A stretch of DNA of 64,000 nt, taken from contig NZ_BDAW01000058.1 in assembly GCF_001625085.1 (NCBI RefSeq), forward strand, positions 1-64,000. Reading direction: 5' to 3'. Made by a program: the position numbers and the translations under genes. The stretch comes from Nocardia acidivorans NBRC 108247. Its GTDB lineage: Bacteria; Actinomycetota; Actinomycetes; Mycobacteriales; Mycobacteriaceae. This document shows positions 8,021-21,000 of the stretch, piece after piece; the stretch's first letter is position 1; each line of letters starts with the position of its first letter. The notes beneath the pieces are model-generated. The model did no database searches, was not told where the DNA came from, and worked only from the letters and a program-made list of their open reading frames with translations.

Positions 8021-8473
8021 GTGTCCACAGCAGCTGATTTCGGGCGCATGCTGCGCGAGGTCGACCTTCGGGTGACCGCGCCGCGCGTTGCGGTGCTCTC
8101 CGCTGTGCACGCCCACCCCCACTCCGATACCGATTCGATTCTGCGCCGCGTCCGCGAGACCCTCGGAACCGTCTCCCACCAGGCCGTCTACGACGTGCTG
8201 CGGGCACTGACCGACGCCGGTCTGCTGCGCCGCATCCAGCCCATGGGCTCGGTGGCGCGCTATGAGACCCGCGTCGGCGACAACCACCACCACGTGGTCT
8301 GCCGCTCCTGCGGCGTCATCGCCGATGTCGACTGCGCCGTCGGCGAGGCACCCTGCCTGGCTCCTTCGAACGGCAACGGCTTCGTCCTGGACGAGGCCGA
8401 GGTCATCTACTGGGGCCTGTGCCCCGACTGCTCGACTGCCCAGACGGCGGCACCCCAGCCGTCCCACTCGTGA
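8021..8473 (+). CDS. furA: FurA, redox/iron-responsive repressor of katG
   Basis: This 150-residue Fur-family regulator has a winged helix ([20 protein letters not shown], then [20 protein letters not shown]). It is followed by the metal-binding dimerisation domain with [18 protein letters not shown] and a C-terminal CPDC pair. The order furA-katG, 36 bases apart on the same strand, is the conserved actinobacterial arrangement in which FurA represses both genes until oxidised. GTG at 8021 is the only start that keeps the N-terminal helix. Promoter features suggest leaderless translation. Confidence 0.93.
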   Translation: MSTAADFGRMLREVDLRVTAPRVAVLSAVHAHPHSDTDSILRRVRETLGTVSHQAVYDVLRALTDAGLLRRIQPMGSVARYETRVGDNHHHVVCRSCGVIADVDCAVGEAPCLAPSNGNGFVLDEAEVIYWGLCPDCSTAQTAAPQPSHS

Positions 8474-10726
<2,253 letters not shown>

Positions 10727-10741
10727 CAGTCGTTCCCCGAT

Positions 10742-10772
10742 AGCGCCGCGGACCCACAAGGTCCGCGGCGCT
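10742..10772 (+). terminator. katG terminator hairpin
   Basis: Arms 10742-10754 and 10760-10772 are perfectly complementary over 13 bp around a CACAA loop and are followed by TTTCGTT. The hairpin lies 15 bases after the katG stop and can also serve the convergent gene ending at 10802. Confidence 0.85.
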
Positions 10773-10801
10773 TTCGTTGTCGGGTCCAGTCGCGCGAAGG
10801 C

Positions 10802-11980
10802 TCAGGCCGGTTGTGGTGCGGGGGTGGTCAGTACGCAGCGGGTGCGTGAGTAGATGGTGGGCATGCACTTGTTGCAGTGGATGCAGAGGGAGGGGGTGCC
10901 GGCGTCGGCGCGCATGCGGTTGGGGAGGTCGGGTTCGCGGAGTAGGGCGCGGGCCATGGCGACGAAGGAGAAGCCTTCCGCCAGAGCGCTTTCGATGGTT
11001 TCGCGCTGGGTTATGCCGCCGAGCAGAATGAGCGGGAGAGCGACCTGGGAGCGGAACTGGCGGGCCTGATCCAGGAGGAAGGCTTCGCGGAAGGGATACT
11101 CGCGCAAGAATTTTCGCCCCGCCAGGCGCATACCCCAGCTCATCGGCGGCGGGAAGGCGGCGGCGAATTCACGGCGGGGGGCGTCGCCGGTGAAGAGGTA
11201 CATGGGGTTGAGCAGGGAGCTGCCGGCGGTGAGTTCGAGGGCGTCCACGGTGCCCTCGGCCTCTAGCCACTGGGCCACCTGGACCGATTCGTCGAGCCAG
11301 AAACCGCCCGGCACACCATCGTCCATGCTGAGTTTGGCGGTGACGGCTATGCGGTCGCCGACTGCTTCGCGAACGGCGCGGGCGACCTCCAGGGCCAGGC
11401 GGGCGCGCTTGCGGGTGGAGCCACCGTACTCGTCGCGGCGGCGGTTCAGCATCGGGCTCAGGAATGAGCTGACCAGGTAGTTGTGGCCGAAATGTATTTC
11501 CACGGAATCGAATCCGGATTCGATGGACAGGGTGGCGGCATTCGCGTGCGCGGCGACCACCCGAGCGAGTTCGGCCTTGTCGGCGCGGCGCATCATGCGC
11601 ATGCCGAGCGGGCTCGGAATACGGTGCGGCGCAACGGCGGGCAGCCGATTGGAGGCGGCATTGGCGACCGGTCCGGCATGGCCGATCTGGGCGGCGACCG
11701 CCGCGCCCGCAGCGTGCACGGCATCGGTGAGGCGGCGCAGGCCGGGGACGGCCTCGGGGCGCATCCAGATCTGATGCCGGTCGGTGCGGCCCTCGGGCAG
11801 CACCGCGCAGTACGCGACGGTGGTCATGCCCACGCCCCCGGCGGCATGCCGGACGTGGAAGTCGATCAGATCCTCGGTGACCAGCGCCTTGGGCGTCGCG
11901 CCTTCGAAGGTGGCGGCCTTGATGATTCGATTCGGCAGCGTTATCGGTCCCAGTCGGGCCGGGGCGAAGATTTCGGTCAC
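10802..11980 (-). CDS. NADH:flavin oxidoreductase/old yellow enzyme family
   Basis: This 392-residue TIM-barrel flavoprotein reduces activated alkenes or similar substrates with NAD(P)H. Landmarks are FAPARLGPITLPNRIIKAAT at the FMN-binding N-terminus, AQIGHAG, VEIHFGHNYLVSSFLSP, an arginine-rich RRRDEYGGS motif and ILLGGITQRE. The C-terminal CIHCNKCM...C cysteines resemble the 4Fe-4S cluster of 2,4-dienoyl-CoA reductase relatives, but the second flavin domain of those enzymes is missing. The GTG at 11980 overlaps the upstream tetR stop by four bases, so the pair forms an operon likely controlled by that repressor. Confidence 0.88.
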   Translation of the reverse strand: MTEIFAPARLGPITLPNRIIKAATFEGATPKALVTEDLIDFHVRHAAGGVGMTTVAYCAVLPEGRTDRHQIWMRPEAVPGLRRLTDAVHAAGAAVAAQIGHAGPVANAASNRLPAVAPHRIPSPLGMRMMRRADKAELARVVAAHANAATLSIESGFDSVEIHFGHNYLVSSFLSPMLNRRRDEYGGSTRKRARLALEVARAVREAVGDRIAVTAKLSMDDGVPGGFWLDESVQVAQWLEAEGTVDALELTAGSSLLNPMYLFTGDAPRREFAAAFPPPMSWGMRLAGRKFLREYPFREAFLLDQARQFRSQVALPLILLGGITQRETIESALAEGFSFVAMARALLREPDLPNRMRADAGTPSLCIHCNKCMPTIYSRTRCVLTTPAPQPA

Positions 11981-12609
11981 GGTTGCACAAGTCCTGCCGC
12001 TACAAAGGATTTCAGGGTTCGGACCGGAATGCGCCGGTCGCGCGGTGTGGCGGAGAGCGGATCGCCGAAGTACTCCAGAATCAGGGTGAAGGCCAGGCCC
12101 CAGCGTCCCGCCGCCTCGCGTTCGGTGAGCTCCGGGCGCACCGCGAGCAGCAACTCCACCCACGGATCCGTGGCGAACCACTGTGCGCTCCACGCCTGTT
12201 CGCGCCCGCCCAGCACCACGCGCGCCAGCAGATTGAGCCGCAGCCGCCCCACCGGATCGGCGGCGAGCTCCGCGAGCGGATCCACCACCTCGTCGATGAG
12301 TTCGGCGATGGAGGGCACCCAGCCCGCCCGCCGCCGCGCCAGCGCCGCATCCAGTCGCACCCGCCAGATCGGCCCGAGCCGCTCCTCCAGCAGTGCCGAG
12401 ACCAGCGCCTGCTTCGAGCCGAAGTGATAGTGCACCGAGGCCGGATTCATCCCCGCGGCCGTATTGACCGCGCGCACGGAGACCGCGTCGTACCCGGATT
12501 CCAGGAAGAGCCGCTCCGCGACCGTCAGCAATTTCTGCCGCGTGGACAGATCGTCGTTCACTCGCACCACGCGCCCAGTAGAACACGATTCAATCGACGT
12601 TTCAATCAC
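11977..12609 (-). CDS. TetR-family regulator upstream of the old-yellow-enzyme gene
   Basis: This 210-residue regulator has an N-terminal helix-turn-helix: STRQKLLTVAERLFLESGYD, then VSVRAVNTAAGMNPASVHYH and FGSKQAL. The ligand domain fills residues ~85-210. Its stop overlaps the oxidoreductase start, so it probably regulates its own operon in response to that enzyme's substrate. The ATG at 12609 sits close to TTTCAATCACTGATTGAAA (about 12600-12618), a near-perfect palindrome that overlaps the start and may be its operator. Confidence 0.85.
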   Translation of the reverse strand: MIETSIESCSTGRVVRVNDDLSTRQKLLTVAERLFLESGYDAVSVRAVNTAAGMNPASVHYHFGSKQALVSALLEERLGPIWRVRLDAALARRRAGWVPSIAELIDEVVDPLAELAADPVGRLRLNLLARVVLGGREQAWSAQWFATDPWVELLLAVRPELTEREAAGRWGLAFTLILEYFGDPLSATPRDRRIPVRTLKSFVAAGLVQP

Positions 12610-12704
12610 TGATTGAAAAAGGTGCGCCCAGTCGAGCGGATGCGCTCGGCGATGCTGGGGCGTGGCGCCGCCGGGGCCGAGTAGGTCGATGGTGCCGCCT
12701 GGTT

Positions 12705-12866
12705 CGGCGGCGGATTCGCGAGCACGCCAAGACCCGCATCGCCGGGTACCAGGCGCCGCGCAGTATCGATATGGTGGACGCGCTCCCGGTCTCCGGTGCC
12801 GGCAAGATCCTCAAACGCGATCTGCGCCGGCGGTATTGGGATGCCGACGGCCGACAGCTGAACTGA
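12705..12866 (+). pseudogene. C-terminal fragment of an acyl-CoA synthetase (AMP-binding enzyme)
   Basis: The frame ending at TGA 12864-12866 reads EHAKTRIAGYQAPRSIDMVD followed by ALPVSGAGKILKRDLRRRYW. This is the conserved C-terminal subdomain of fatty-acyl-CoA/AMP ligases, including the catalytic lysine in GAGKILKRDLR. The preceding ~450 residues are absent. It is a truncated relic between tetR and the SGNH hydrolase. Confidence 0.75.
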
Positions 12867-12881
12867 CCGAGGGCATCGCGG

Positions 12882-13703
12882 CTACCAGGTCGACGGCGGC
12901 GCGGTATCGAGACCGAGGAACTCGGGTGTCACCGCCGTCAGCTGCGGGCGCTTGGGCAGGACGAAATCACCCGAGGAGCGCCCGCGCACCCGACGACCCA
13001 CCCAGGGCACGAAATGATCGGCGACCCAGCGCAATTCGGCGGCGACCCGCTCCAGCGGCCGCGGCTGGGTCAGGATCGGCGGCAACGGATCGCGCCAGCA
13101 GGCATCCGCCCCGGGCACCGCGAGGGTCTCGGCCACCGCCTGCGCCACGATTTCATGCCCGAGCGGACTCAGATGCAGCCGATCATCGGCCCAGGCCCGC
13201 GGATCGGAGGTGGTGCGGACGGGTTCGAAATCGACCAGCGTCACATCGTATTTCGCCGCCAGCAACCGCATTTCGGCATTCATGGCGCGCACCCGCCCGG
13301 AGAGCGGGCGCACCATCGGAGCCACACTGCCGATATCGGGGAAGGTGAAACTGATGACCCGCGCACCCGCCTCGGTCAGCGCCGCCACCATGGCCTCGAT
13401 ATCGGCGAGCGTGGCCGCCTGATCGAAGCGCGGCCGAATGAGGTCGTTCATCCCCGCGACGAGCGCCACCAGATCCGGTCGCAGCGCCAGCGCCGCCTCC
13501 AACTGCTCGGCGCGAATGCGCGCGGTGCGCCGACCCCGAATCGCCAGATTGGCGTAGAGCAGACCGGGATTGGCGGCGGCCAGTTTGCTCGCGAAGCGGT
13601 CCGCCCAGCCCCGGAGGCCACCGTGCTCGTCGGGGTCGCCGACACCCTCGGTCTGACTGTCACCGAGCGCGACGAAACGGCTGAAGGGCGGTGCGGATGC
13701 CAT
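12882..13703 (-). CDS. SGNH/GDSL-family hydrolase
   Basis: This 273-residue esterase/lipase-like protein contains the SGNH blocks in order: block I VALGDSQTEG (catalytic Ser), a Gly in the NLAIRGRRT region, block III LVAGMNDLI (Asn), and block V DDRLHLSPLGHEIV (catalytic Asp and His). No signal peptide is evident, so it should act in the cytoplasm. The ~60-residue C-terminal extension (WVADHFVPWVGRRVRGRSSG) is common in actinobacterial members. The substrate is unknown. It is the only gene on its transcript. Confidence 0.87.
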   Translation of the reverse strand: MASAPPFSRFVALGDSQTEGVGDPDEHGGLRGWADRFASKLAAANPGLLYANLAIRGRRTARIRAEQLEAALALRPDLVALVAGMNDLIRPRFDQAATLADIEAMVAALTEAGARVISFTFPDIGSVAPMVRPLSGRVRAMNAEMRLLAAKYDVTLVDFEPVRTTSDPRAWADDRLHLSPLGHEIVAQAVAETLAVPGADACWRDPLPPILTQPRPLERVAAELRWVADHFVPWVGRRVRGRSSGDFVLPKRPQLTAVTPEFLGLDTAPPSTW

Positions 13704-13944
13704 CCACAGATTCTCACCCGGCGATGGTGAAGTGCGAGAGACCGGCGATACCCGAGGTCAGGCAATAATTGGCGAACACTGCGCGAGACTTCCGCGATCA
13801 CAGTCGAATCGATTCACGAATGTCGCAGGATCGCAAACCGTTCGGCCAGCGCATTCGCAGACAGCGTGGAATACTTCCGCGATATGCAGCCCAGAGGGTC
13901 GCGTCGCCGAAAGACGCACCCGAACCGCATGATCCGAGTAGCCG

Positions 13945-14193
13945 ATGTTCGATAGTTACGACAGTGCCGAGGATCCCGAGTTGGCGCAGGCACGGGTCTT
14001 TCTGGCAGAGCTGGAAAAACACGCCGTGACGCTGGTCCGACGATTGCACAGCGGGGCCACACTCGAGGTCCGCCGATCCCTGGATGCCGAACTCGCCGCG
14101 GTGCATCGCTATGCGGATCGCATTCATCGCCGATTCCCGGGAATTGCCGTGCACCCCTTCCCCGGCACCCCCTCGGGTTCGCCGCCGCCCTAG
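13945..14193 (+). CDS. Small hypothetical protein
   Basis: This possible 82-residue protein has an N-terminal ~60 residues that are helical and charged (DPELAQARVFLAELEKHAVT) and a Pro-rich tail. I recognise no family. ATG at 13945 lacks a strong ribosome site. Codon usage is compatible with coding, but short GC-rich frames occur by chance. A helical DNA-binding or antitoxin-like role cannot be argued from sequence. Confidence 0.35.
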   Translation: MFDSYDSAEDPELAQARVFLAELEKHAVTLVRRLHSGATLEVRRSLDAELAAVHRYADRIHRRFPGIAVHPFPGTPSGSPPP

Positions 14194-15001
14194 CCATTCG
14201 CACCGCCCGGAATTGGCCTGGGCTGTCAATGCTCTGGCGAACCGCGACTCGACCGGGGCCGCAGCCGCCCGATCCGACCTGTCCGCCTGGTGAATTCCCG
14301 GAAATTCCATTCGTCGGCAAGATCTATTCTTCGAGGGCGCGGAGCACTCCGCCGAGCAATCGCCGGTGGCCGTCGAACTGCCCGGTGCGGCCGAATCCCA
14401 TTCCGCCATAGGCGCTTACGCGCTCTCCGCCGCGCGCACGGTACATTCGACGACCTTTGCACAGGCCGGTCACCCCGGTGGGCTCGCCCCGTCACCGGCA
14501 CAGCTCTTTTGGCCGGTACTACCGGCATCGGGGCCGTCTTCAAGTACCGGGTCACGGCCAAGGTGGTCGTGACCGGGGCGAATAGTGATCGGTTGGCAGT
14601 GTCACCGGCTGGCTGGCGACCGAGAACGTTCGATTGGGCTCGCACTGATCGGACCGGCCGAGTTCCGGTGCAGTTACTCGTATCAAGTGCGAACCGCCCG
14701 GCGGTCAGGAGACTTTGAACCAGCCGGCGGCCGGTCCATCCCGGGGTTCTGGTAATAGTCGCCGAAAAACAACGGATATGGCGTAAGTCCCTGGTCAGGC
14801 TGGGCGCCGCGTTGAGTTCAGCTCGGGACCGGTCGTCTGGCTGCTTGAGCACTCTGGCGTGAGGCCAGGCTGTCCGCGCGGGCTTGGCGTGAGTAGGGCT
14901 CGATTTAGTCAGTTACCTGCCCGATTCGCTTGAAAATAGCTAATGTGTTGCTGTCGTGGGGGTGGGATTCGGATCTGCAACCACATCAGGAGGCGTGACC
15001 G
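14194..15001. other. Gene-free 0.8 kb region before the fusion-enzyme gene
   Basis: No convincing coding frame is present. Short inverted repeats occur, for example GTCACG...CGTGAC near 14555-14577 and several GTCACCGG/CCGGT clusters at 14470-14560. The last 100 bases are less GC-rich and include TTGAAAATAGCTAATG near 14930. A clear ribosome-binding site, AGGAGG, lies at 14989-14994, eight bases before the ATG at 15002. The region may hold a promoter with upstream control. Confidence 0.4.
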
Positions 15002-18000
15002 ATGGCAGCTGAGAGCACTTCCGAAGCAGGACTTCCCGAGGTATCGGCACCGGCGGTGACGGCAGCTCGTCGCACCATTTCGGTGGACAACGTTCGAGCG
15101 TTCGCGTTTGCGAGCGGTGACACCAATCCGCTGCACGTCGATCCAGTCTATGCGCGGCGCGGCTCCGCGTTCGGTCGGCCGATCGTCCACGGCGCCCTGG
15201 TCGCGTTGTACGGCCTCGCGGCCCGTCCTGATTCGTTTGAGCGGCTTGCCGGTCAGCCGATCCGTGTGCGATTCCTGGCTCCCTGCTTCCCGGGTGAGGA
15301 ACTCGAGGTCCTCGACAACGGGAGCACCGGAATCGTTGTCAGATCCATTGGACGCGTATGTGCGGAGATCTCCCTTGTCGATGTCCCACCGGTCTTTCCC
15401 GGGAGCACGGGCAAGGTCGACGAGGTCGTGAACGATCGAGACTTCGCGGATCGAGTGCCCGCGGTATGGACCATCGAGGAGCTGCATTCCGGGATGTCGA
15501 TGTCGGTGCCCTATGCCGGGGATGACGCGCGCCTGTCGGAGCTGCTGGCCCAGTGGGGAGTCGAAGTCGACGACCCGCTTATTCGGCGGCGTGCACGTCT
15601 GCTGGCCTGGGCCAGTTTTGTTGCCGGTATGCGCGTGCCCGGATGTCAGGCGCTGGTCACCGGGTTCGTGGTGGTACCCGATGAGACTGTTCCGGGAGCG
15701 GTTGGGGCGGGCAGGGTAATCGTCACCGCAGTTGATGCCCGGTACGGTCTGGTCACGATCACCGGAGAACTGGCCGGGGTCGGCAGGGTTGTCGTGTCCG
15801 CCCTCGTTCGCCGCACGCCGGCCGCACTCGATCTGGACGCGCTCACGACGATGCTGTCCGCAGGGCCGAGGTTGACCGGGCGAGTCGCTGTGGTGGCCGG
15901 AGGCAGCCGAGGGCTTGGCGCGGCAATGGTGCACGGCCTGGCGGCACGGGGAGCGCTGGTCTACCTGCTGTATCGAGATTGCGTGGAAGACGCGCATCAG
16001 GTGGCGGCTGCGGCCGAGTCCGGCCCCGGGCAGGTCCGTGTCGTTCGGGCTGACGTGACCGACACCGAGGCGCTCACCAGGGTTCGCGAGGAGATCGCCG
16101 CCGAGCATGGCGGCGCGGATCTGCTTGTCCTGAACGCTTGCCCACCATTCCAGCCGGGAGAAGAAGGTGTGGCGGCTGCCGAATGGCAACGGCATGCCAA
16201 CCGCATGGTCGACGCACCCCTGGGAATTCTGTCCGAGCTGCTCACTCAACGTTCTGGGCGCATCGTTCTGGTTTCCAGCACCGCCGTCATCGACTGCCCG
16301 CCGGGCTGGGACCACTACGCCGCGGTCAAGCGCCGGGCTGAACAGCAGGTGAGAGATTTCGCTGTCGCGAACGCGCTGGCCGCCCCGGTCATCGCCCGCC
16401 CACCGCGACTCGATACCGCCTACGTCGCCGGATCCACCAACTCGGCCGGTCTGCGAGTCGAACCTGTCGCCGCGCGCGTCGTCGGCGCGTTGAGCCAGCC
16501 CGTCGAAAACTCCACCACTACGGTCCTCTTACAAGAATTCGCTGATGTCCCGGGCGCACCGGAGACACCGCCGCAGTTCATGATCGCCGCGTCCTTCGTC
16601 ACCGATCCACTCTCAGATCCGTTGCGGCGGTGGCTGGATCGGCTCGGGCTGACCATCGACGCGCATTTCGCCGGGTTCGGGCAGGTCTTTCAGGAACTGC
16701 TGATGCCGGGCAGTGAACTGTCCCGATCGCGCTGTGCGGCGGTGCTGATCCGTCCGGCGGATTGGCTCGAGGCCGGGGTGGACGGCATGGTCGCGGATTT
16801 CGCTGCGGCAGTGCGTGCTTTCACCGACCGCGCCGGCGTGCCGCTGCTGGTGCAGATCTGTCCGAGCCCTCCCGAGCATCGCGACCTCGACCAGCGTGTG
16901 CACAACGAGCTGTCTGTCCTGCTCGACTCGGTAGCCGGGGTCGATCTACTCGATATCGATGGCTGGCACGGCGGACTGGAGGTGTCGGATCTCCACGATG
17001 CGGCACGACTTCGAATGGCGCACATCCCTTATACCGCAGAGGGATACATCGCGCTGGCCACAGGGCTGGCGCGCGCACTGCACTCGGCCGTGGCACCCCC
17101 CTTCAAAGTCCTGGCACTGGACTGCGACAACACCCTATGGCACGGAGTAGCGGGCGAGGACGGTCCAGAGGGCCTGCAGCTCACGAAAGGGCATCGCGAG
17201 CTGCAACAATGGGCCGCCGAGCTGAGCGAGCAGGGTGTCGTGGTGGCGCTGGTGAGCAAGAACGATCCCGAGACGGTTGCCGAGGTATTCGCGCGCCGAC
17301 CCGACATGCCTTTGCGCCCCGAGTTGGTCGCCGCCCGCGAAGTCGGCTGGGGCGCGAAACCACAGAGCCTGATCGACCTGACAGCCGGTTTGAACCTCGG
17401 GCTCGACAGCGTGGTCTTCTTGGATGACAACCCGGTCGAGGTGGCACAGATGCGTGCTCTGTGCCCCGCCGTCCTGACCTTGCAGGTCCCGACCGATTCC
17501 GACCAGCTCTCCGCGTTTCGGCGCAGGATCTGGGCACTGGACCGCCGGAACGTCACCGAGAACGATCGCCAACGCACCCAGCAATACCGGGCCGAGCACG
17601 AACGTCTGCAACTTCGCCGCACGTTGAGCTTCAGCGAATTCATCGACCGCCTCGAACTGCAGGTGCGGATCCTCCCTGCGGGGCCGCAGGATCTGCGCCG
17701 CGTAGCCCAACTGACACAACGCACCAATCAGTTCAACGCCAGCACCCGACGCCGACTCGAACCCGAACTACGCGCACTGCTCGCCGAACCCGGGGTCGGA
17801 TGCCACGTGGTACACGCATCGGACCGATTCGGCGACCATGGCACCGTCGGGGTCCTCATCTCCCTGGTCCGGTCGGGAGAGCTCGTCGTCGACACGTTCC
17901 TGTTGAGCTGCCGCGTCCTGGGACGCGGCGTGGAGCACCGCATGCTCGCCGAATTGGGGCACCTCGCACACGCGGCGGGGTGCGGCGCGATCCGCGTCCA

Positions 18001-21000
18001 ATTCCGGCCGACCACGAAGAACCAGCCCGTTCGCGACTTCCTCGCATCGATCGCGACACCATACGAAGTGGCGGACGGCACCGACTTCCTGCTGACGGCC
18101 GAGGCCGCTACACAGGCGCACTTCGACCCCGCCGCGATGGAATACTCGACCATCTCCTCGGGAAGCACTGCCCCCGCAGTGGCCACCGACCCACTGCGGT
18201 TCGACACCCTGCGCATGATCGCCGAGGAACTCTCGGATCTCGTTGCCGTGCGTGACTTCCTCGAGCCCGTCCGGGCGGACACGCCCCTCTCCTCCACCGG
18301 AATCATCGAGGAGAGCGAGATCGAGGCCGTGCGCTCGGCATTGTCGCGAGTAGCGAACGTGGCACCGGCCGTACTCACACCCGCCACTACTTTCACTGAA
18401 CTGGGCTTGTCATCCATGACCATGGTCGAGGTCGCGGTGGAGCTGGAAACGCACTTCGGCGCAATGCATGTCGACGAACTGTATGAACATCGCACACTGG
18501 GAGACCTCGCGGCGGCGCTCGCCGATCGCATCCCGCCGCGTGACAGTGTTCCGACGGGTGGTCCAGCCCCGGTGCCGGAACCGGAGAGTAGCGCGCCGGC
18601 CGAGGCTCGACCGTCGCCGACCGACCGGACAGATGCCACAGTGCCCGATATCGAGATCGAGCTCTTGGTGGATAATGCCCGCACCGCGCTGACCGAATTC
18701 ACGCAACTATCCCAGCAAGCCGTCGATAACATCGTCCAGAATGCCGCGCTCGCAGCCCTGGACCGGCACCTGGAGCTCGCCCAACTCGCTGTGACGGAGA
18801 CGGGCAGAGGTGTCGTCGAGGACAAGTCGATCAAGAATGTCTATGCGAGCGAACACATCGCCCATAGCCTTGCCGGACTTCGGACGGTGGGGGTGGTGCG
18901 GCACGACGAGATCAGTGGTGTCACCGAAATCGCCGAACCGGTCGGGGTGATCGCCGCGATCACCCCGGTGACAAGTCCCACGGCCAGTGTCGTGTTCAAG
19001 GCACTCATCGCGCTCAAGACCCGCAACCCGATCATCTTCGCCTTTCATCACATGGCTCCCCGCTCGGGTGCGGCCGCAGCTGCCGCGGTGCGTGAGGCCG
19101 CCGTCGCGGCGGGCGCGCCCGCGGACTGCATTCAGTGGATCCAGACTCCGACGCGTGCGGCGAACACCGCGCTCATGTCTCATCCCGGTGTGTCGCTGAT
19201 TCTGGCCACCGGCGGCAGTCAGGTCGTCACCGCCGCGTATTCCTGCGGTAAACCCGCGATCGGGGTCGGGCCCGGGAACACCCCCGCCTATGTCGCACCC
19301 GACGCCGATCTGGATCGCGTCGCCAACGATCTACTGCTATCGGTAACCTATGACAACGGAATGAGTTGTGCCGCAGAACAAGTCGCGATTATTGACAGTT
19401 CCGTCTGGGATGACACACTGCGGAGAATGGCAGGCCTGCACGCGCACGTCATCACCGACGAGGACCGCACCAAATTGGAGCGACTGATCTTCGATGCCGA
19501 ATCGGGCACCCCCGACGCCGAACATGCGCAACGAACCCCCCGCATTGTCGGCCGCTCCGCGACCTGGCTGGCCGAGCACGCCGGCTTCACAGTGCCTGTC
19601 GACACACAGCTACTACTCGCCGAGGTCACGACCGTGGGGAAACTGGAACTGCTCACCCGGGAGAAGTCGTGCCCGATACTCGCGGTTATCCGCGCCAGCG
19701 ATACCGAACACGCGATCCGACTGGCTCAACGTGTTCTCTCCCACCACGGGCGCGGCCATACCGCTGTGGTCCACACTCGCGACCAGGGGTTGGCCGTACG
19801 CTACGGGGCCGCGCTGCCCGCGGCCCGAATCGTCTGGAACGCGCCGGCTTCCCAGGGTGCGATCGGCGCTCTGTACAACGATTTCCTACCCTCGCTGACC
19901 CTCGGTTGCGGCAGCTGGGGCGGAAACTCCGTCGCGGGGAACGTCAGCGCGGTCCACCTACTGAATATCAGACGAATCGCCAAGCGCACCAACAATATCC
20001 AATGGTTCAAAGTGCCCCGCGAGATCTACTACGAACCTGGCTGTTTGCGTCATCTCACCGATATGCCAGGCATCGAACGCGCGGTAATCGTCACCGGCCC
20101 GACTCTGGCCCGTCTCGGATTTCCCGAAAAGGTCGCGACCGTGCTGCGCGGTCGTCCCCAGCCGCCGGCCATCAGCATCATCGACTTCGTCGAACCGGAG
20201 CCGAGCATCACCACCGCCCGCCGCGGCGCGGAGGTGATGCGCGGCTTCGAGCCTGACACGATCATCGCGATCGGTGGTGGCTCGGTAATGGACGCGGCCA
20301 AAATCATGTGGCTGTGGTACGAGCACCCCGACGCCGCATTCGAACACGCCAAAGCGCGCTTTCACGACATGCGGCAACGAACCTTCCGTTTCCCGCAGCT
20401 CGGCAGCCGGGCGCAACTGATCTGCGTCCCCACCACCTCCGGCAGCGGGTCGGAGATGAGTCCTTTTGCCGTCGTCACCGATCGTGACACCGGGCGTAAA
20501 TACCCGATCGGCGACTACGCACTCACCCCGTCGGTCGCATTGGTCGATTCCGACCTGGTCCTGGATTTACCCGCCACGCTGGCCGCGGACTCCGGGTTCG
20601 ACGCCTTGACACACGCCACCGAGGCGTTCGTGTCCGTCCACGCCAGTGACTTCACCGACGGCCTGTGTCTCAAGGCCATCGAAATGATCTTCACCAATCT
20701 GGAGAGTGCGGTCGCCGGTGACCCGGACGCGCGCGAAAAAATGCACAACGCGGCCGCGATCGCGGGCATGGCGTTCTCGAACGCCTTCCTCGGAATCGTC
20801 CACGCCATGTCGCATACCCTTGGTAGTACCTTCCATCTCGCACACGGCCGAACCAACGCTGTTCTGCTTCCGCACGTTGTCCGGTATAACGGCACCCCGC
20901 CAACCAAACTCACCGGCTGGCCCAAATACGAGAATTACCAAGCACCGCAACGCTTTCAGCAGATCGCCCGCATCCTCGGGCTACCGGCGGCCACCACCGA

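Noticed and set aside
10802-12586. 594-residue version of the old-yellow-enzyme gene
   Set aside because: The extra N-terminal 200 residues are out-of-frame tetR sequence; GTG 11980 with 4-base overlap is the sensible start.
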